Positions 7,574 to 16,064 of a stretch of 51,538 nucleotides of DNA are shown here, one piece after another. The DNA comes from Desulfovibrio sp. (GTDB taxonomy: Bacteria; Desulfobacterota; Desulfovibrionia; Desulfovibrionales; Desulfovibrionaceae), in assembly GCA_024683955.1 (NCBI GenBank), contig JAIKXS010000032.1, forward strand, positions 1 to 51,538, written 5' to 3'. Within the stretch, counting starts at the first letter, position 1. Every line of letters starts with the position of its first letter. The position numbers were made by a program, and so were the translations under genes. The notes under the pieces are model-generated. The model was not told the origin of the DNA. It made no database searches and saw only the letters and a program-made list of their open reading frames with translations.

Positions 7574-9030
7574 CACCATTCCCTCTCTTGAATATGAGGT
7601 TCTTCGACACTGTAGGTCAGAAGGGGCGCAGCCGCGTCAACCGTCATGCCGGCCCTGTACTCGGGGAAGAGTTCGTCCGTGACACGTATGAGGTGTTCAC
7701 GCAGGGCAAGGATGGGTATGCCGACAGGGCAGCTTCGCTGGCATTCCCCACAGCCCGTGCAGCGGCCGGCAAGATGCAGTGAGTGAATAATCTGGAAGAA
7801 AAACTTCTCCTTTGCCGTGCTTTCCTGCGTTGTGAAATGAGGTTCCCTGGTGTCACTTATACAGTGATCGCGGCAGACACAGAGTGGGCAGGCGTTGCGA
7901 CATGCGTAGCAGCGGATGCAACGCTCCATCTGGCTACGCCAGAAGGCACGGCGTTCATCCAGCGTCATGGCGTCCAGCCGGGCAAGATCGGGCGGCGTCG
8001 AATCTCCTTCGCCCACGGAAGGGGCGCTTCCAAAGGAATGATCGGAGAGCGGCGACAGAGGTGTCTTGCAGTGCAGGCATTTTGTTGAGGAATCGTTCTC
8101 GAGAGAAAAGTGTCTTTCGCGTCCGTCGCAGGTAATCCTGAGTTCTTTTCCGTCCATCCGGACACTCTCAAGATGCTGGTACCTTCCGAGGGCCTGGTCG
8201 ATACGTCCGGTGTCAAAGGTCCCGTGACAGGCCACGGCAAAGATTTCAACGTCTTCCCGGGATATGAGCTTTTCCTGCAGGAGCTCGACCACGCTTCTTC
8301 CGTCGCAGCCCTTGACAACGATGCCCACCTTGCGGCCTTTCAGCTCCGGCAGGTATACGGCAAGATTATGGACCGCAAGGGGACCTATGGCGAGGCGGTC
8401 CAGGTCTTCCGGTGTCCGAATGAAGAGGGGAACCAGATGGGCCTTATCGCGTCCTTCCTGCCAGCCGAGAACAAGGTCAAGTTCGGGGAGGCGTGATGCG
8501 ATGGCCTGTTTAAGGGCTGCAAGACTTTCAAGGGAAGCAGAGTCAAGACTATGGAGAGGGGACGATGCGGGCTGTTCTATTTCGCGTTCCAACGGACCGG
8601 CATCCATAAAACGCGGTGCAGGCCCAAGTTCATGAATTTCCTCCGTAAAGCGTGTCACAACCGTTTGCCAGCGCTGACCCTCAGAGGCCGAAACCCATGT
8701 ATAGGAAAAACGCTTCGGATCAATACCGAGAACGGGCAAAAAACGCCTGAGGACTTCAAGGCGGCGTCTTGCGTAGAAATTGCCGGTTCCGTAGTGGCAG
8801 TCTCGGGGATGACAGCCTGAGACAAGGACGCCGTCGGCCCCGTTCAGGAGAGCCTTTACCACAAAGAGGGGATCAACCCTGCCGGAACAGGGTACGCGGA
8901 TAATGCGCAGATCCGTCGGCTGGCTGGCCCTTGCGACACCGGCCGTATCGGCACCTCCGTAGGAACACCAGTTGCAGAGGAAGCCGACTATGCGCAGTTC
9001 CCTGCGTTCCCCTTGCGTTAGGCCTGACAT
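7573..9030 (-). CDS. flxCD: FlxD (MvhD-like) fused to FlxC
   Basis: 485 residues in two parts. Residues 10-135 are an MvhD/FlxD domain: FLCNWCSYGGADTAG, RVPCSGRVDP and VSGCHPRDCHYGTGN supply the [2Fe-2S] cysteines that contact HdrA. Residues 170-470 look like FlxC: VVKGCDGRSV, a KCLHCKTPL pair, CIRCYACRNACPLCVC and CTGCGECQRSCP. FlxC and FlxD are separate genes in the Desulfovibrio operon I know; here they are one polypeptide, with no stop or frame change between the parts. The ATG at 9030 overlaps the end of hdrA by 13 bp and has GAGGTG upstream. The frame extends further upstream inside hdrA, but that segment is an alternative frame of the hdrA ferredoxin domain. Confidence 0.85.
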   Translation of the reverse strand: MSGLTQGERRELRIVGFLCNWCSYGGADTAGVARASQPTDLRIIRVPCSGRVDPLFVVKALLNGADGVLVSGCHPRDCHYGTGNFYARRRLEVLRRFLPVLGIDPKRFSYTWVSASEGQRWQTVVTRFTEEIHELGPAPRFMDAGPLEREIEQPASSPLHSLDSASLESLAALKQAIASRLPELDLVLGWQEGRDKAHLVPLFIRTPEDLDRLAIGPLAVHNLAVYLPELKGRKVGIVVKGCDGRSVVELLQEKLISREDVEIFAVACHGTFDTGRIDQALGRYQHLESVRMDGKELRITCDGRERHFSLENDSSTKCLHCKTPLSPLSDHSFGSAPSVGEGDSTPPDLARLDAMTLDERRAFWRSQMERCIRCYACRNACPLCVCRDHCISDTREPHFTTQESTAKEKFFFQIIHSLHLAGRCTGCGECQRSCPVGIPILALREHLIRVTDELFPEYRAGMTVDAAAPLLTYSVEEPHIQEREW

Positions 9031-10979
9031 AGGGCATTCACCTCGGCAAGTATTTGATTGTCGGTTGCATGGGCAAGTTGTATGGCCCCCTGCGGGCACG
9101 TTGCGGTACACAGTCCGCATCCCTGGCACATGGTTTCGATGACCTCTACCGTTGTTTCACCGTTTGCAACGTTTTCCCTGATGGCCCCGTACGGACAGCA
9201 GCGTGCGCATTTGCCGCAGCCGACACATCGGCCCGGGATTGTTTTGGCAATCTGCGGATTGCTTTTGAGTGTTTCACGGGCAAAGAGCGTCAGTACTTTG
9301 CTTGCTGCTGCCGAGCCCTGCGCCACCGAGGCGGGGATATCTTTAGTGCCCTGACAGACACCGGCAAGGAAAACGCCGGCGGTATTGGTTTCAACCGGTC
9401 TGAGCTTCACATGGCTTTCAAGGAAAAAGCCTGCACTGTCGTAGGAAATACGGAGCTTTTCCGCAAGTTCCTTTGCCCCTCTGGCAGCTTCAATGCCGAC
9501 GGCGAGCACAACGAGATCGGCCTTGAGAACAACAGGTCTCCCGAGCAGGGTATCCATGCCCATGACGGTCAGCTGCCCGTGGCCGTCCGGATATATCTGG
9601 GAAACACGGCCACGTATGTATTCAGTGCCGTATTCCTCAACGGCCCGTCTTGTGAATTCGTCATACATCTTGCCCGCAGCCCGTATGTCCATATAGAACA
9701 CGTAGGAATGGGAATCGGGAATGTGATCCTTTGTGAGAATGGCCTGCTTTGCCGTGTACATACAGCAGAAGCCAGAGCAGTAGGGCCTGCCGACGGAAGG
9801 ATCCCGGGAGCCCACACACTGCACAAAGACAACGGTTTTCGGTTCACGTCCGTCCGAGGGTCGGACGATATGTCCGCCTGTCGGTCCGGAGGCGTTCATG
9901 AGCCGTTCATACTGAAGAGATGTGATGATGTCGGGATAGCGGCCTGCGCCGTATTCCGAATAGACCCTCCAGTCCATAAGGTCATACCCTGTTGCGGCTA
10001 TGATGCTGCCGACCTTCTCTGTTACGATCTCGTCTTCCATGTCGTAGCGAATGGCGCCAGTTGGACAGACTTTGGCGCAGACCCCGCATTTTCCCTTCGT
10101 CAGCTGCCTGCAGAAATCCCTGTTGATCACGGCCTTCTTGGGTATGGCCTGAGGGAAGGCAATGGTGATGGCGCTGGTTTCGCCTATGCCCTCATTGAAG
10201 GCATCAACGGAGTGCCTTGCGGGGCATTTTTCCGTGCAGGTGCCGCAGCCCGTGCATTTTGACCAGTCTACATAAGTGGTTTTCTTGCGTATGGTCACCG
10301 TAAAATTCCCCACATAGCCCTGGACATCCTCTATTTCCGCATGGGCGTAGAGGCTGATATTGGGGTGCTGGGCTACGTCCACCATCTTTGGTCCCAAAAT
10401 GCAGGCTGAACAGTCAACCGTCGGGAAGGTCTTGTCGAGTTTGGCCATCTTTCCGCCGATCGTGGCCTCACGTTCGACCATGACCACGGGAATGCCGCCG
10501 TCGGCACAGTCGAGGGCGGCCTGAATACCGGCAACACCTCCGCCGATGACAAGGACCCTGCGCGTAACGGGAAATTCCGCCGGGGTGAGGGGCGTGTCCT
10601 TTCTGAGCTTTTCAACGGCCATTTCCACAAGTTCCGCAGCCTTCCTGGTGTTGGACGGAATGTCCTTGCCTATCCAGGAAACATGTTCGCGGATGTTGGC
10701 CATTTCGAACATATAGGGATTGAGACCGGCCCGTTCCACGGTACGCCTGAAGGTGGGCTCATGCATGCGCGGGGAGCAGGATGCCACGACAACACCGTCA
10801 AGGCTGTGTTCCCGTATGGCTTCCTCAATGGCTGCCTGGCCGGGCTCGGCGCAGGTATACATGGGATCTGTCGAGTAGACGACATCAGGAAATGTCCCCG
10901 CAATGCGTGCCACCTCGGCACAGTCCACGGTGCCGCCGATATTGCTGCCGCAATGGCAGACAAAGACGCCTATTCTCAT
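9018..10979 (-). CDS. hdrA: HdrA: heterodisulfide reductase-like FAD/FeS subunit
   Basis: 653 residues, close to the usual HdrA length. The N-terminal FeS domain begins VFVCHCGSNIGG and includes VVVASCSPRMHEPTF. The thioredoxin-reductase-like FAD domain has VLVIGGGVAGIQAA near residue 143 and VDCSACILGPKMVD. Four ferredoxin-type clusters are visible: CTGCGTCTEKCP, CGVCAKVCP, CVGCGKCARCCP and CQGCGLCTATCP. In the Flx-Hdr complex the HdrA flavin is proposed to split NADH electrons between ferredoxin and a high-potential acceptor through HdrBC. Start codon overlaps the hdrB stop (ATGA), showing translational coupling. Confidence 0.95.
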   Translation of the reverse strand: MRIGVFVCHCGSNIGGTVDCAEVARIAGTFPDVVYSTDPMYTCAEPGQAAIEEAIREHSLDGVVVASCSPRMHEPTFRRTVERAGLNPYMFEMANIREHVSWIGKDIPSNTRKAAELVEMAVEKLRKDTPLTPAEFPVTRRVLVIGGGVAGIQAALDCADGGIPVVMVEREATIGGKMAKLDKTFPTVDCSACILGPKMVDVAQHPNISLYAHAEIEDVQGYVGNFTVTIRKKTTYVDWSKCTGCGTCTEKCPARHSVDAFNEGIGETSAITIAFPQAIPKKAVINRDFCRQLTKGKCGVCAKVCPTGAIRYDMEDEIVTEKVGSIIAATGYDLMDWRVYSEYGAGRYPDIITSLQYERLMNASGPTGGHIVRPSDGREPKTVVFVQCVGSRDPSVGRPYCSGFCCMYTAKQAILTKDHIPDSHSYVFYMDIRAAGKMYDEFTRRAVEEYGTEYIRGRVSQIYPDGHGQLTVMGMDTLLGRPVVLKADLVVLAVGIEAARGAKELAEKLRISYDSAGFFLESHVKLRPVETNTAGVFLAGVCQGTKDIPASVAQGSAAASKVLTLFARETLKSNPQIAKTIPGRCVGCGKCARCCPYGAIRENVANGETTVEVIETMCQGCGLCTATCPQGAIQLAHATDNQILAEVNALCQA

Positions 10980-11875
10980 GCCTCCCCTCCAAAACGAACA
11001 GGAGCGTTTTCCTCAATCTTTGCGAGTACGGGATCAAGGGGGATGCTCAGTTTTTTGAGGCCGAGCGCTTCATGCGGAAGACCGAAGGCCAGACCCATTA
11101 TTTGGGTGAAATAGGGCACTGGCATGCGGAAGCGTTCACCCGTGGCACGTTGGGCCTGGGCCTGACGCAAATCGAGGTTCATTTGGCAAAGGGGACAGGC
11201 GACGACAACGGCGTCCGCGCCGAGAGAGTGCGCAAGCTCAAGAATCCTTCCCGAGTTTCTGGCCGTCAGCGGGCGCTTCGGGATGCCGAAGGATGCCCCG
11301 CAGCAGGCCGTCTTCAGAGGAAAGTCAAGAACTTCGGCACCAAGAGCCGAGAGAAGGGTTTCCATAAGCATGGGGTTCTCCGGGTCTCCGAACTGCATGA
11401 GATCATGGGGGCGACTCATGAGACAGCCGTAGTAGCAGACGAGCCTGATTCCCGTAAGGCTGACCCGGACCCTGTCCTTGATAAGGTCCGGGGAGATATG
11501 CTCGGCAATGGCCTGCATAACGGATGTGACAAGCGGAAAGGTACGGTTTGTCGGGGCATCGAGAAGATCGTCCACCTCCGCACGGAAAGCCGGGTCTTTC
11601 ATGCGCTTTGAGGCAGACCTGAGATTTGAAAGACAGCTTGGACAGGATGTGACAAGAAGAGATATTCCCTTTTTTGCCGCGATATCAAGATTGCGCGCGC
11701 AGAGGGCGGCTGAAAGGCTTGTTCCAACGGCATGGGCCGGTGTTGACCCGCAGCAATTCCAGTCGGGAATTTCTTCAAGGGTGATGCCGAGGGCCTCACA
11801 GACAGCTTCTGTCGAGAGCTCATAGTCGAGGGAGGAACCGTGGGCCGAACAGCCGGGATAGTAGGCAAACCTCAT
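10976..11875 (-). CDS. hdrB: HdrB: CCG-domain subunit, disulfide-reducing site
   Basis: 299 residues with the two CCG repeats typical of HdrB: CSAHGSSLDYE then WNCCGSTPAH and TSCPSCLSN in the first half, and CYYGCLM then TACCGASFG and ACPLCQMN in the second. These cysteines bind the noncubane [4Fe-4S] clusters that reduce a disulfide; in Desulfovibrio the suggested partner is DsrC rather than CoM-S-S-CoB. It overlaps hdrC and hdrA by four bases each, so the three are made together. Confidence 0.95.
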   Translation of the reverse strand: MRFAYYPGCSAHGSSLDYELSTEAVCEALGITLEEIPDWNCCGSTPAHAVGTSLSAALCARNLDIAAKKGISLLVTSCPSCLSNLRSASKRMKDPAFRAEVDDLLDAPTNRTFPLVTSVMQAIAEHISPDLIKDRVRVSLTGIRLVCYYGCLMSRPHDLMQFGDPENPMLMETLLSALGAEVLDFPLKTACCGASFGIPKRPLTARNSGRILELAHSLGADAVVVACPLCQMNLDLRQAQAQRATGERFRMPVPYFTQIMGLAFGLPHEALGLKKLSIPLDPVLAKIEENAPVRFGGEA

Positions 11876-12456
11876 GCCGTCTCTCCCTTTTTCGTCTGCT
11901 CCTGTTTTTTCGCAAAACGGGAGAAAATGCGACTGACCTCGCCGGCGCCTCCCGGGATTTTTCGGGGTATGAGACTGAGCTTCCCCTTGGCCAGGGCACC
12001 CGGGGCGAGATCAACATCGGTATAAAGACGGAGGGAACGCAGCATATAGAGGACCATGGTACCGATTTCGTAAGAACGTCCGAAGGCCCTGACGTTCGCA
12101 AGGAAGGAACGGAAAAATTTTTCAACCGTCGGTACGGTGACGCGGTGCTCCTCACGTGCCATGTGGCGCAGCGTTTCCATGACGGCTGCCACATCGATTT
12201 CGTTTGGACATCGCTGCGAGCAGGTGGAGCAGGAGAGGCAGTACCAGAGGGATCTGGCGTTCAGGACGACATCCTTCTGACCTAGCTGCACAGCCCGCAT
12301 CACCTGATTGACGGAAAGATCGTAGACAAAGTCGGCCGGACAGCCGGCAGAACAGTTGCCGCACTGATAACATCGCATGATGTTCTGTCCGCTCATTCGT
12401 TCCACTGTTCTTGTGAAATCGGGATTCCGGTCCGTGATACAAATAGTCGTATTCAT
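11872..12456 (-). CDS. hdrC: HdrC: two-[4Fe-4S] subunit
   Basis: 194 residues with two ferredoxin-type motifs, CYQCGNCSAGCP (about residue 30) and CLSCSTCSQRCP (about residue 70), followed by a helical region and a basic tail. It carries electrons between HdrA and HdrB. I prefer the ATG at 12456; a GTG six codons upstream at 12474 is also possible, and neither has a strong Shine-Dalgarno. First gene of the hdrCBA-flx operon, transcribed away from uppP. A consensus-like promoter lies about 240 bp upstream, so the leader would be long. Confidence 0.9.
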   Translation of the reverse strand: MNTTICITDRNPDFTRTVERMSGQNIMRCYQCGNCSAGCPADFVYDLSVNQVMRAVQLGQKDVVLNARSLWYCLSCSTCSQRCPNEIDVAAVMETLRHMAREEHRVTVPTVEKFFRSFLANVRAFGRSYEIGTMVLYMLRSLRLYTDVDLAPGALAKGKLSLIPRKIPGGAGEVSRIFSRFAKKQEQTKKGETA

Positions 12457-12690
12457 CCGATACTCAGCGAGCACGCCACGGGTTGCAGAAAAGAGAACAA
12501 CGGTATTCCGTTGGGAGAAAAGGGGACGGCAGGTGCGTTTTTTTTACGGCCTGTCTCCTTTTTCTCGCGGGCAATACCATACAAAGGCCCTTTTGATTGG
12601 GAAGGGCGGGCATTCAGAAGACTGAAGGAAGGGGTAGAGGTGCTCGCAACACTTTTGCTTAAGCGTTTCGGAGGCAAGGTAGCACATGAA

Positions 12691-12719
12691 ATTATAGAGT
12701 TCTTCTGCACAAAGGTCAA
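12691..12719 (-). promoter_or_regulatory. Sigma-70 promoter of the hdr-flx operon
   Basis: On the minus strand TTGACC (12714-12719), 17 bp, then a perfect TATAAT (12691-12696). Transcription would start near 12684 and leave an untranslated leader of about 230 nt before hdrC. Confidence 0.75.
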
Positions 12720-12854
12720 ACAAAGAAGGGAATGGAAACATACTTCTGCTTGGCAGCCGGGAGGTAGATTTATTTCCTGACAGTGAAGATAACGGTACCG
12801 GGGGGGCAGGTATGCGAAACAGCCCCTTCAGACGAGACCGGGAGCCCTTTTTGC

Positions 12855-12883
12855 TTGATGATTATCTTGCTTTCGTCTATACT
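12855..12883 (+). promoter_or_regulatory. Sigma-70 promoter of uppP
   Basis: TTGATG (12855-12860), 17 bp, TATACT (12878-12883), about 100 bp upstream of the uppP start and in the right direction. Confidence 0.65.
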
Positions 12884-12985
12884 TTTTCTTTCCAGTATCG
12901 GCATGTCGCATCGTTACTTCCTCTCGCCAAAAGACAAAAACGCGTTTCATACCTGAATATTTTCTGACCCGCATACACCAACATC

Positions 12986-13783
12986 ATGGACTCTCTTTTT
13001 ACAGCTCTCATACTCAGCTTTATCGAAGGCTTGACGGAATTCCTTCCCGTCTCATCCACCGGGCATCTCATTCTCGCAAGCGAACTCCTCGACTTCTCAG
13101 GGGATAAAGCCGTCATTTTCAATATCGTTATTCAGCTCGGCGCCATCCTTGCCGTTGTCGTTCTCTATTTCAGGCGTTTTCTTGCTCTTCTTTTTCCGAA
13201 AAAGGAGCTTTCCTTTTCCGGTCTGCGAGGACTCTGGCTTCTTTTTCTTACATCGTTGCCGGCAGGTCTGGCGGGTCTTCTTTGCGGCTCCTTTATAAAG
13301 AAAACCCTTTTTGCGCCCCTTCCTGTCCTGCTCGCCCTTGTGGTTGGTGCGCTCTTTATGATCGCCGCTGAATCCAGAACTCTTCATGCACGCGTGCACT
13401 CCCTCGATGAAATCACCCCCAGGCTTGCGCTCGGGATCGGTTTCTTTCAGATCCTCGCCGTTGTCTGGCCCGGGTTCTCCCGTTCAGCCTCAACCATCAT
13501 CGGAGGTATGCTTCTTGGAGCTGACCGCAGGACCGCCGCTGAATACTCCTTCATTGCCGCCGTTCCCATCATGATCGCCGCAACGTGCTACGAGATGCTT
13601 TCCAACTGGTCCCTGTTCAACCGTGACGATCTGACGTTTCTGGCCGTGGGAATGGTTGGCTCCTTTTTCTTTGCCCTCCTGGCCGTCAAGGTCTTTATTG
13701 TTCTTGTGAGCCGCATTACGCTTCGTCCCTTTGCCTACTACAGACTTTTGCTGGCTCCGCTTGTTTTCTGGTATATGTCCTGA
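12986..13783 (+). CDS. uppP: Undecaprenyl-diphosphatase UppP/BacA
   Basis: 265 residues, hydrophobic throughout with about seven to eight membrane segments, the normal size for the family. The catalytic motifs are present: EGLTEFLPVSSTGHLIL near the N-terminus and PGFSRSASTIIGGMLLGADR near residue 160. The second motif usually reads PGxSRSG; here the Gly is Ala, a mild deviation next to the catalytic Arg/Ser. The enzyme recycles undecaprenyl pyrophosphate to the lipid carrier for peptidoglycan and surface polysaccharides. It leads a plus-strand run with dapF and dapL, which also feed the cell wall. Confidence 0.95.
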   Translation: MDSLFTALILSFIEGLTEFLPVSSTGHLILASELLDFSGDKAVIFNIVIQLGAILAVVVLYFRRFLALLFPKKELSFSGLRGLWLLFLTSLPAGLAGLLCGSFIKKTLFAPLPVLLALVVGALFMIAAESRTLHARVHSLDEITPRLALGIGFFQILAVVWPGFSRSASTIIGGMLLGADRRTAAEYSFIAAVPIMIAATCYEMLSNWSLFNRDDLTFLAVGMVGSFFFALLAVKVFIVLVSRITLRPFAYYRLLLAPLVFWYMS

Positions 13784-13856
13784 TACGCGCCGTGCTCTTT
13801 TTTTGCGTCGCAGTGCGCCTTTTTTTCTCCTTCTTAACAACTACGGCATCCTTACT

Positions 13857-14711
13857 ATGGCACATCACATTCCCTTTACGAAAATGCAAGGCCTCGGCAA
13901 CGACTACGTGTATATTAACTGCTTCACTGAGGAGATCGCAGATCCGGAATCTCTTGCCCGAAAGATCAGTGACCGGCATTTTGGTGTGGGGAGCGACGGA
14001 CTTGTGCTCATCATGCCGTCTGAGGTGGCCGACATACGGATGCGTATGTTCAACGCGGACGGATCGGAAGCCCAGATGTGCGGAAACGCCTCCCGTTGTG
14101 TCGGCAAATACGCCTACGAAAACGGTCTTGTGAAAACAAACCATATCCGGCTTGAAACCAAGGCCGGCATCAAGGAAATCTCCCTCATCATCGAAGATGG
14201 GCGGGTCACCGGGGCAACGGTAGACATGGGAAAACCCATTCTCACGTCCGGCCGCATACCTCTCGATCCGATCTGGTCACCGAGAACCCCCTGTCTGCAG
14301 AACCCGCTCACAATAGACGGCGTCACCTACGCACTGACCTGCGTTTCAATGGGGAATCCCCATGCCGTTCTCTTTGTTGACGATCTCACAAACCTGGATT
14401 TGCCGCATCTCGGCCCGCTTATCGAAAACAATCCGGTTTTTCCCGAACGCACCAATACAGAATTTGTGCAGATTCTTAGCAGGAACGAGGTTCGCATGCG
14501 CGTCTGGGAGCGCGGGGCGGGCGAGACGCTCGCCTGCGGGACAGGCGCGTGCGCGGTCTGCGTTGCCTCCGTGCTCAATCAGCACTGCGACAGGACCATC
14601 AAAGTTCATCTCCTTGGCGGGGACCTTTCCATCACCTGGCAGGAGAATACCGATCATGTGCTTATGACGGGTGCCGCAGAAACCGTTTTCGACGGTATCT
14701 TCCTCGCGTGA
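13857..14711 (+). CDS. dapF: Diaminopimelate epimerase
   Basis: 284 residues beginning [17 protein letters not shown], the usual DapF start, so the ATG at 13857 is chosen over an open extension into uppP. The two catalytic cysteines lie in [17 protein letters not shown] and [13 protein letters not shown]. It converts LL- to meso-diaminopimelate for lysine and peptidoglycan. Its substrate is made directly by the DapL aminotransferase encoded next, so the pair forms the last two steps of the aminotransferase branch. No strong ribosome-binding site is visible. Confidence 0.95.
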   Translation: MAHHIPFTKMQGLGNDYVYINCFTEEIADPESLARKISDRHFGVGSDGLVLIMPSEVADIRMRMFNADGSEAQMCGNASRCVGKYAYENGLVKTNHIRLETKAGIKEISLIIEDGRVTGATVDMGKPILTSGRIPLDPIWSPRTPCLQNPLTIDGVTYALTCVSMGNPHAVLFVDDLTNLDLPHLGPLIENNPVFPERTNTEFVQILSRNEVRMRVWERGAGETLACGTGACAVCVASVLNQHCDRTIKVHLLGGDLSITWQENTDHVLMTGAAETVFDGIFLA

Positions 14712-14726
14712 CGTTTCCGTGATCGA

Positions 14727-14748
14727 TGGTCCCTCGTCAACGGGACCA
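14727..14748 (+). terminator. Hairpin between dapF and dapL
   Basis: TGGTCCC and GGGACCA form a perfect 7-bp stem with an 8-nt loop, with a T-rich run (T8) about 15 nt further on. It could be a partial terminator or processing hairpin between the two genes; not canonical. Confidence 0.3.
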
Positions 14749-14802
14749 AAGAATCCGCATCCATTTTTTTTCGTTCATCCATTCAAGAGAAAAGGACCTA
14801 CC

Positions 14803-16026
14803 GTGACCACCGTTAATACGAATTTCCTCAAACTTACCGCCAATTATCTCTTTGTCGATATAGCCCGCAAAGTGAAGGAATTTAAGGAACAGAATCCCGA
14901 TACAAAGGTTATAAGCCTTGGCATAGGCGATGTGACAAGTCCCCTCGTTCCGAGTGTCCTGAACGCCCTCCACAGCGCCGTTGACGAAATGGGAGAGGCG
15001 GAGCATTTCCGTGGCTACGGGCCGGAGCAGGGCTATGACTTTCTGCGCAGGGCCATTGCCGACTATGATTACGCCCGTCGCGGGCTTTCCATCAATGCCG
15101 ACGACATCTTTATCAGTGATGGGGCCAAATCAGATCTCGGGAATTTTCAGGAGCTTTTCTCTGCCGACGCCCGAGTTGCCGTCACCGATCCCGTGTATCC
15201 CGTCTACGTTGACTCGAACGCCATGGCAGGCCGCAACGGAGAAATGAAGGACGGGCAGTGGGACAGACTTCTCTATCTTCCCGTGACCAAGGAAAACGGC
15301 TTTGTTCCGGAACTGCCCAAAACCCGTCCGGATCTCATTTACCTCTGCTACCCCAATAATCCGACGGGAACCGTGCTTTCAAAGGACGCCCTTAAAATGT
15401 GGGTTGACTATGCCTTGCGCGAAAACTGCGTGATTCTCTACGATTCCGCCTACGAGGCCTATATCGTAGACAAGGACGTCCCCCACAGCATTTACGAGAT
15501 CGACGGCGCGGAGAAAGTGGCTGTCGAATTCCGGAGCTTTTCCAAAACAGCCGGATTTACTGGGCTTCGCTGCGCTTATACCGTTGTTCCCTCCGCACTT
15601 GCCGTTCGGGACGGGAAGGGCGGCTCCGTGCAGTTAAAGAGTCTCTGGAACAGACGTCAGTGCACCAAATACAACGGCTGCCCCTATATTGTACAACGCG
15701 CGGCCGAAGCCGTATACTCGCCCGAAGGACGTGCGGAAATAGAGAAGGTCATTGTTAAATACCATGAAAATGCGAGCCGTCTGTCAAAGGCCATGGAAGC
15801 CATGGGTCTTGAGGTCTTCGGCGGGGTGAACGCACCGTATATCTGGGTTCATGTGCCACAAGGCATGCAGTCCTGGGAATTCTTCAACCATCTCCTTCAC
15901 AAGGCTGCTCTTGTCTGTACGCCGGGCGTGGGCTTTGGTAAAAGCGGAGAGGGATACGTCAGGCTGACCGCGTTTGGTTCTCCTTCTGACACCGATGAAG
16001 CCATACGTCGCATGAAGGCACTCTGA
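14803..16026 (+). CDS. dapL: LL-diaminopimelate aminotransferase
   Basis: 407 residues, class I/II PLP aminotransferase, matching the DapL length. The start is GTG at 14803 with AAGGA seven bases upstream; the in-frame extension overlaps dapF and is not needed. Visible signatures: [38 protein letters not shown] and the PLP-lysine block [15 protein letters not shown] near residue 245. It converts tetrahydrodipicolinate directly to LL-DAP, bypassing DapD/DapC/DapE, as in Desulfovibrio and plants. Next to dapF, and 38 bp before adhE, with which it may be co-transcribed. Confidence 0.95.
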   Translation: MTTVNTNFLKLTANYLFVDIARKVKEFKEQNPDTKVISLGIGDVTSPLVPSVLNALHSAVDEMGEAEHFRGYGPEQGYDFLRRAIADYDYARRGLSINADDIFISDGAKSDLGNFQELFSADARVAVTDPVYPVYVDSNAMAGRNGEMKDGQWDRLLYLPVTKENGFVPELPKTRPDLIYLCYPNNPTGTVLSKDALKMWVDYALRENCVILYDSAYEAYIVDKDVPHSIYEIDGAEKVAVEFRSFSKTAGFTGLRCAYTVVPSALAVRDGKGGSVQLKSLWNRRQCTKYNGCPYIVQRAAEAVYSPEGRAEIEKVIVKYHENASRLSKAMEAMGLEVFGGVNAPYIWVHVPQGMQSWEFFNHLLHKAALVCTPGVGFGKSGEGYVRLTAFGSPSDTDEAIRRMKAL

Positions 16027-16064
16027 TTTTTACTGTATTCGTACAAACTATGAGGATTCCCAAT

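Larger units (their letters stand above)
12475..12985. other. Divergent intergenic region between hdrC and uppP
   Basis: 511 bp with no convincing gene. It carries one promoter for each direction (12691-12719 minus, 12855-12883 plus). I looked for a Rex-type operator (TTGTGAA-N4-TTCACAA), since Rex controls some Desulfovibrio energy genes, and saw none. The roughly 230-nt leader on the hdr side is unexplained. Confidence 0.6.

Noticed and set aside
9054-10262. 402-codon plus-strand open frame antisense to hdrA
   Set aside because: Its length follows from codon bias of the opposite gene; no domain, no ribosome-binding site, and hdrA is certain.
12475-12985. Rex operator controlling hdr-flx
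   Set aside because: No TTGTGAA-like palindrome found by eye in the divergent region.
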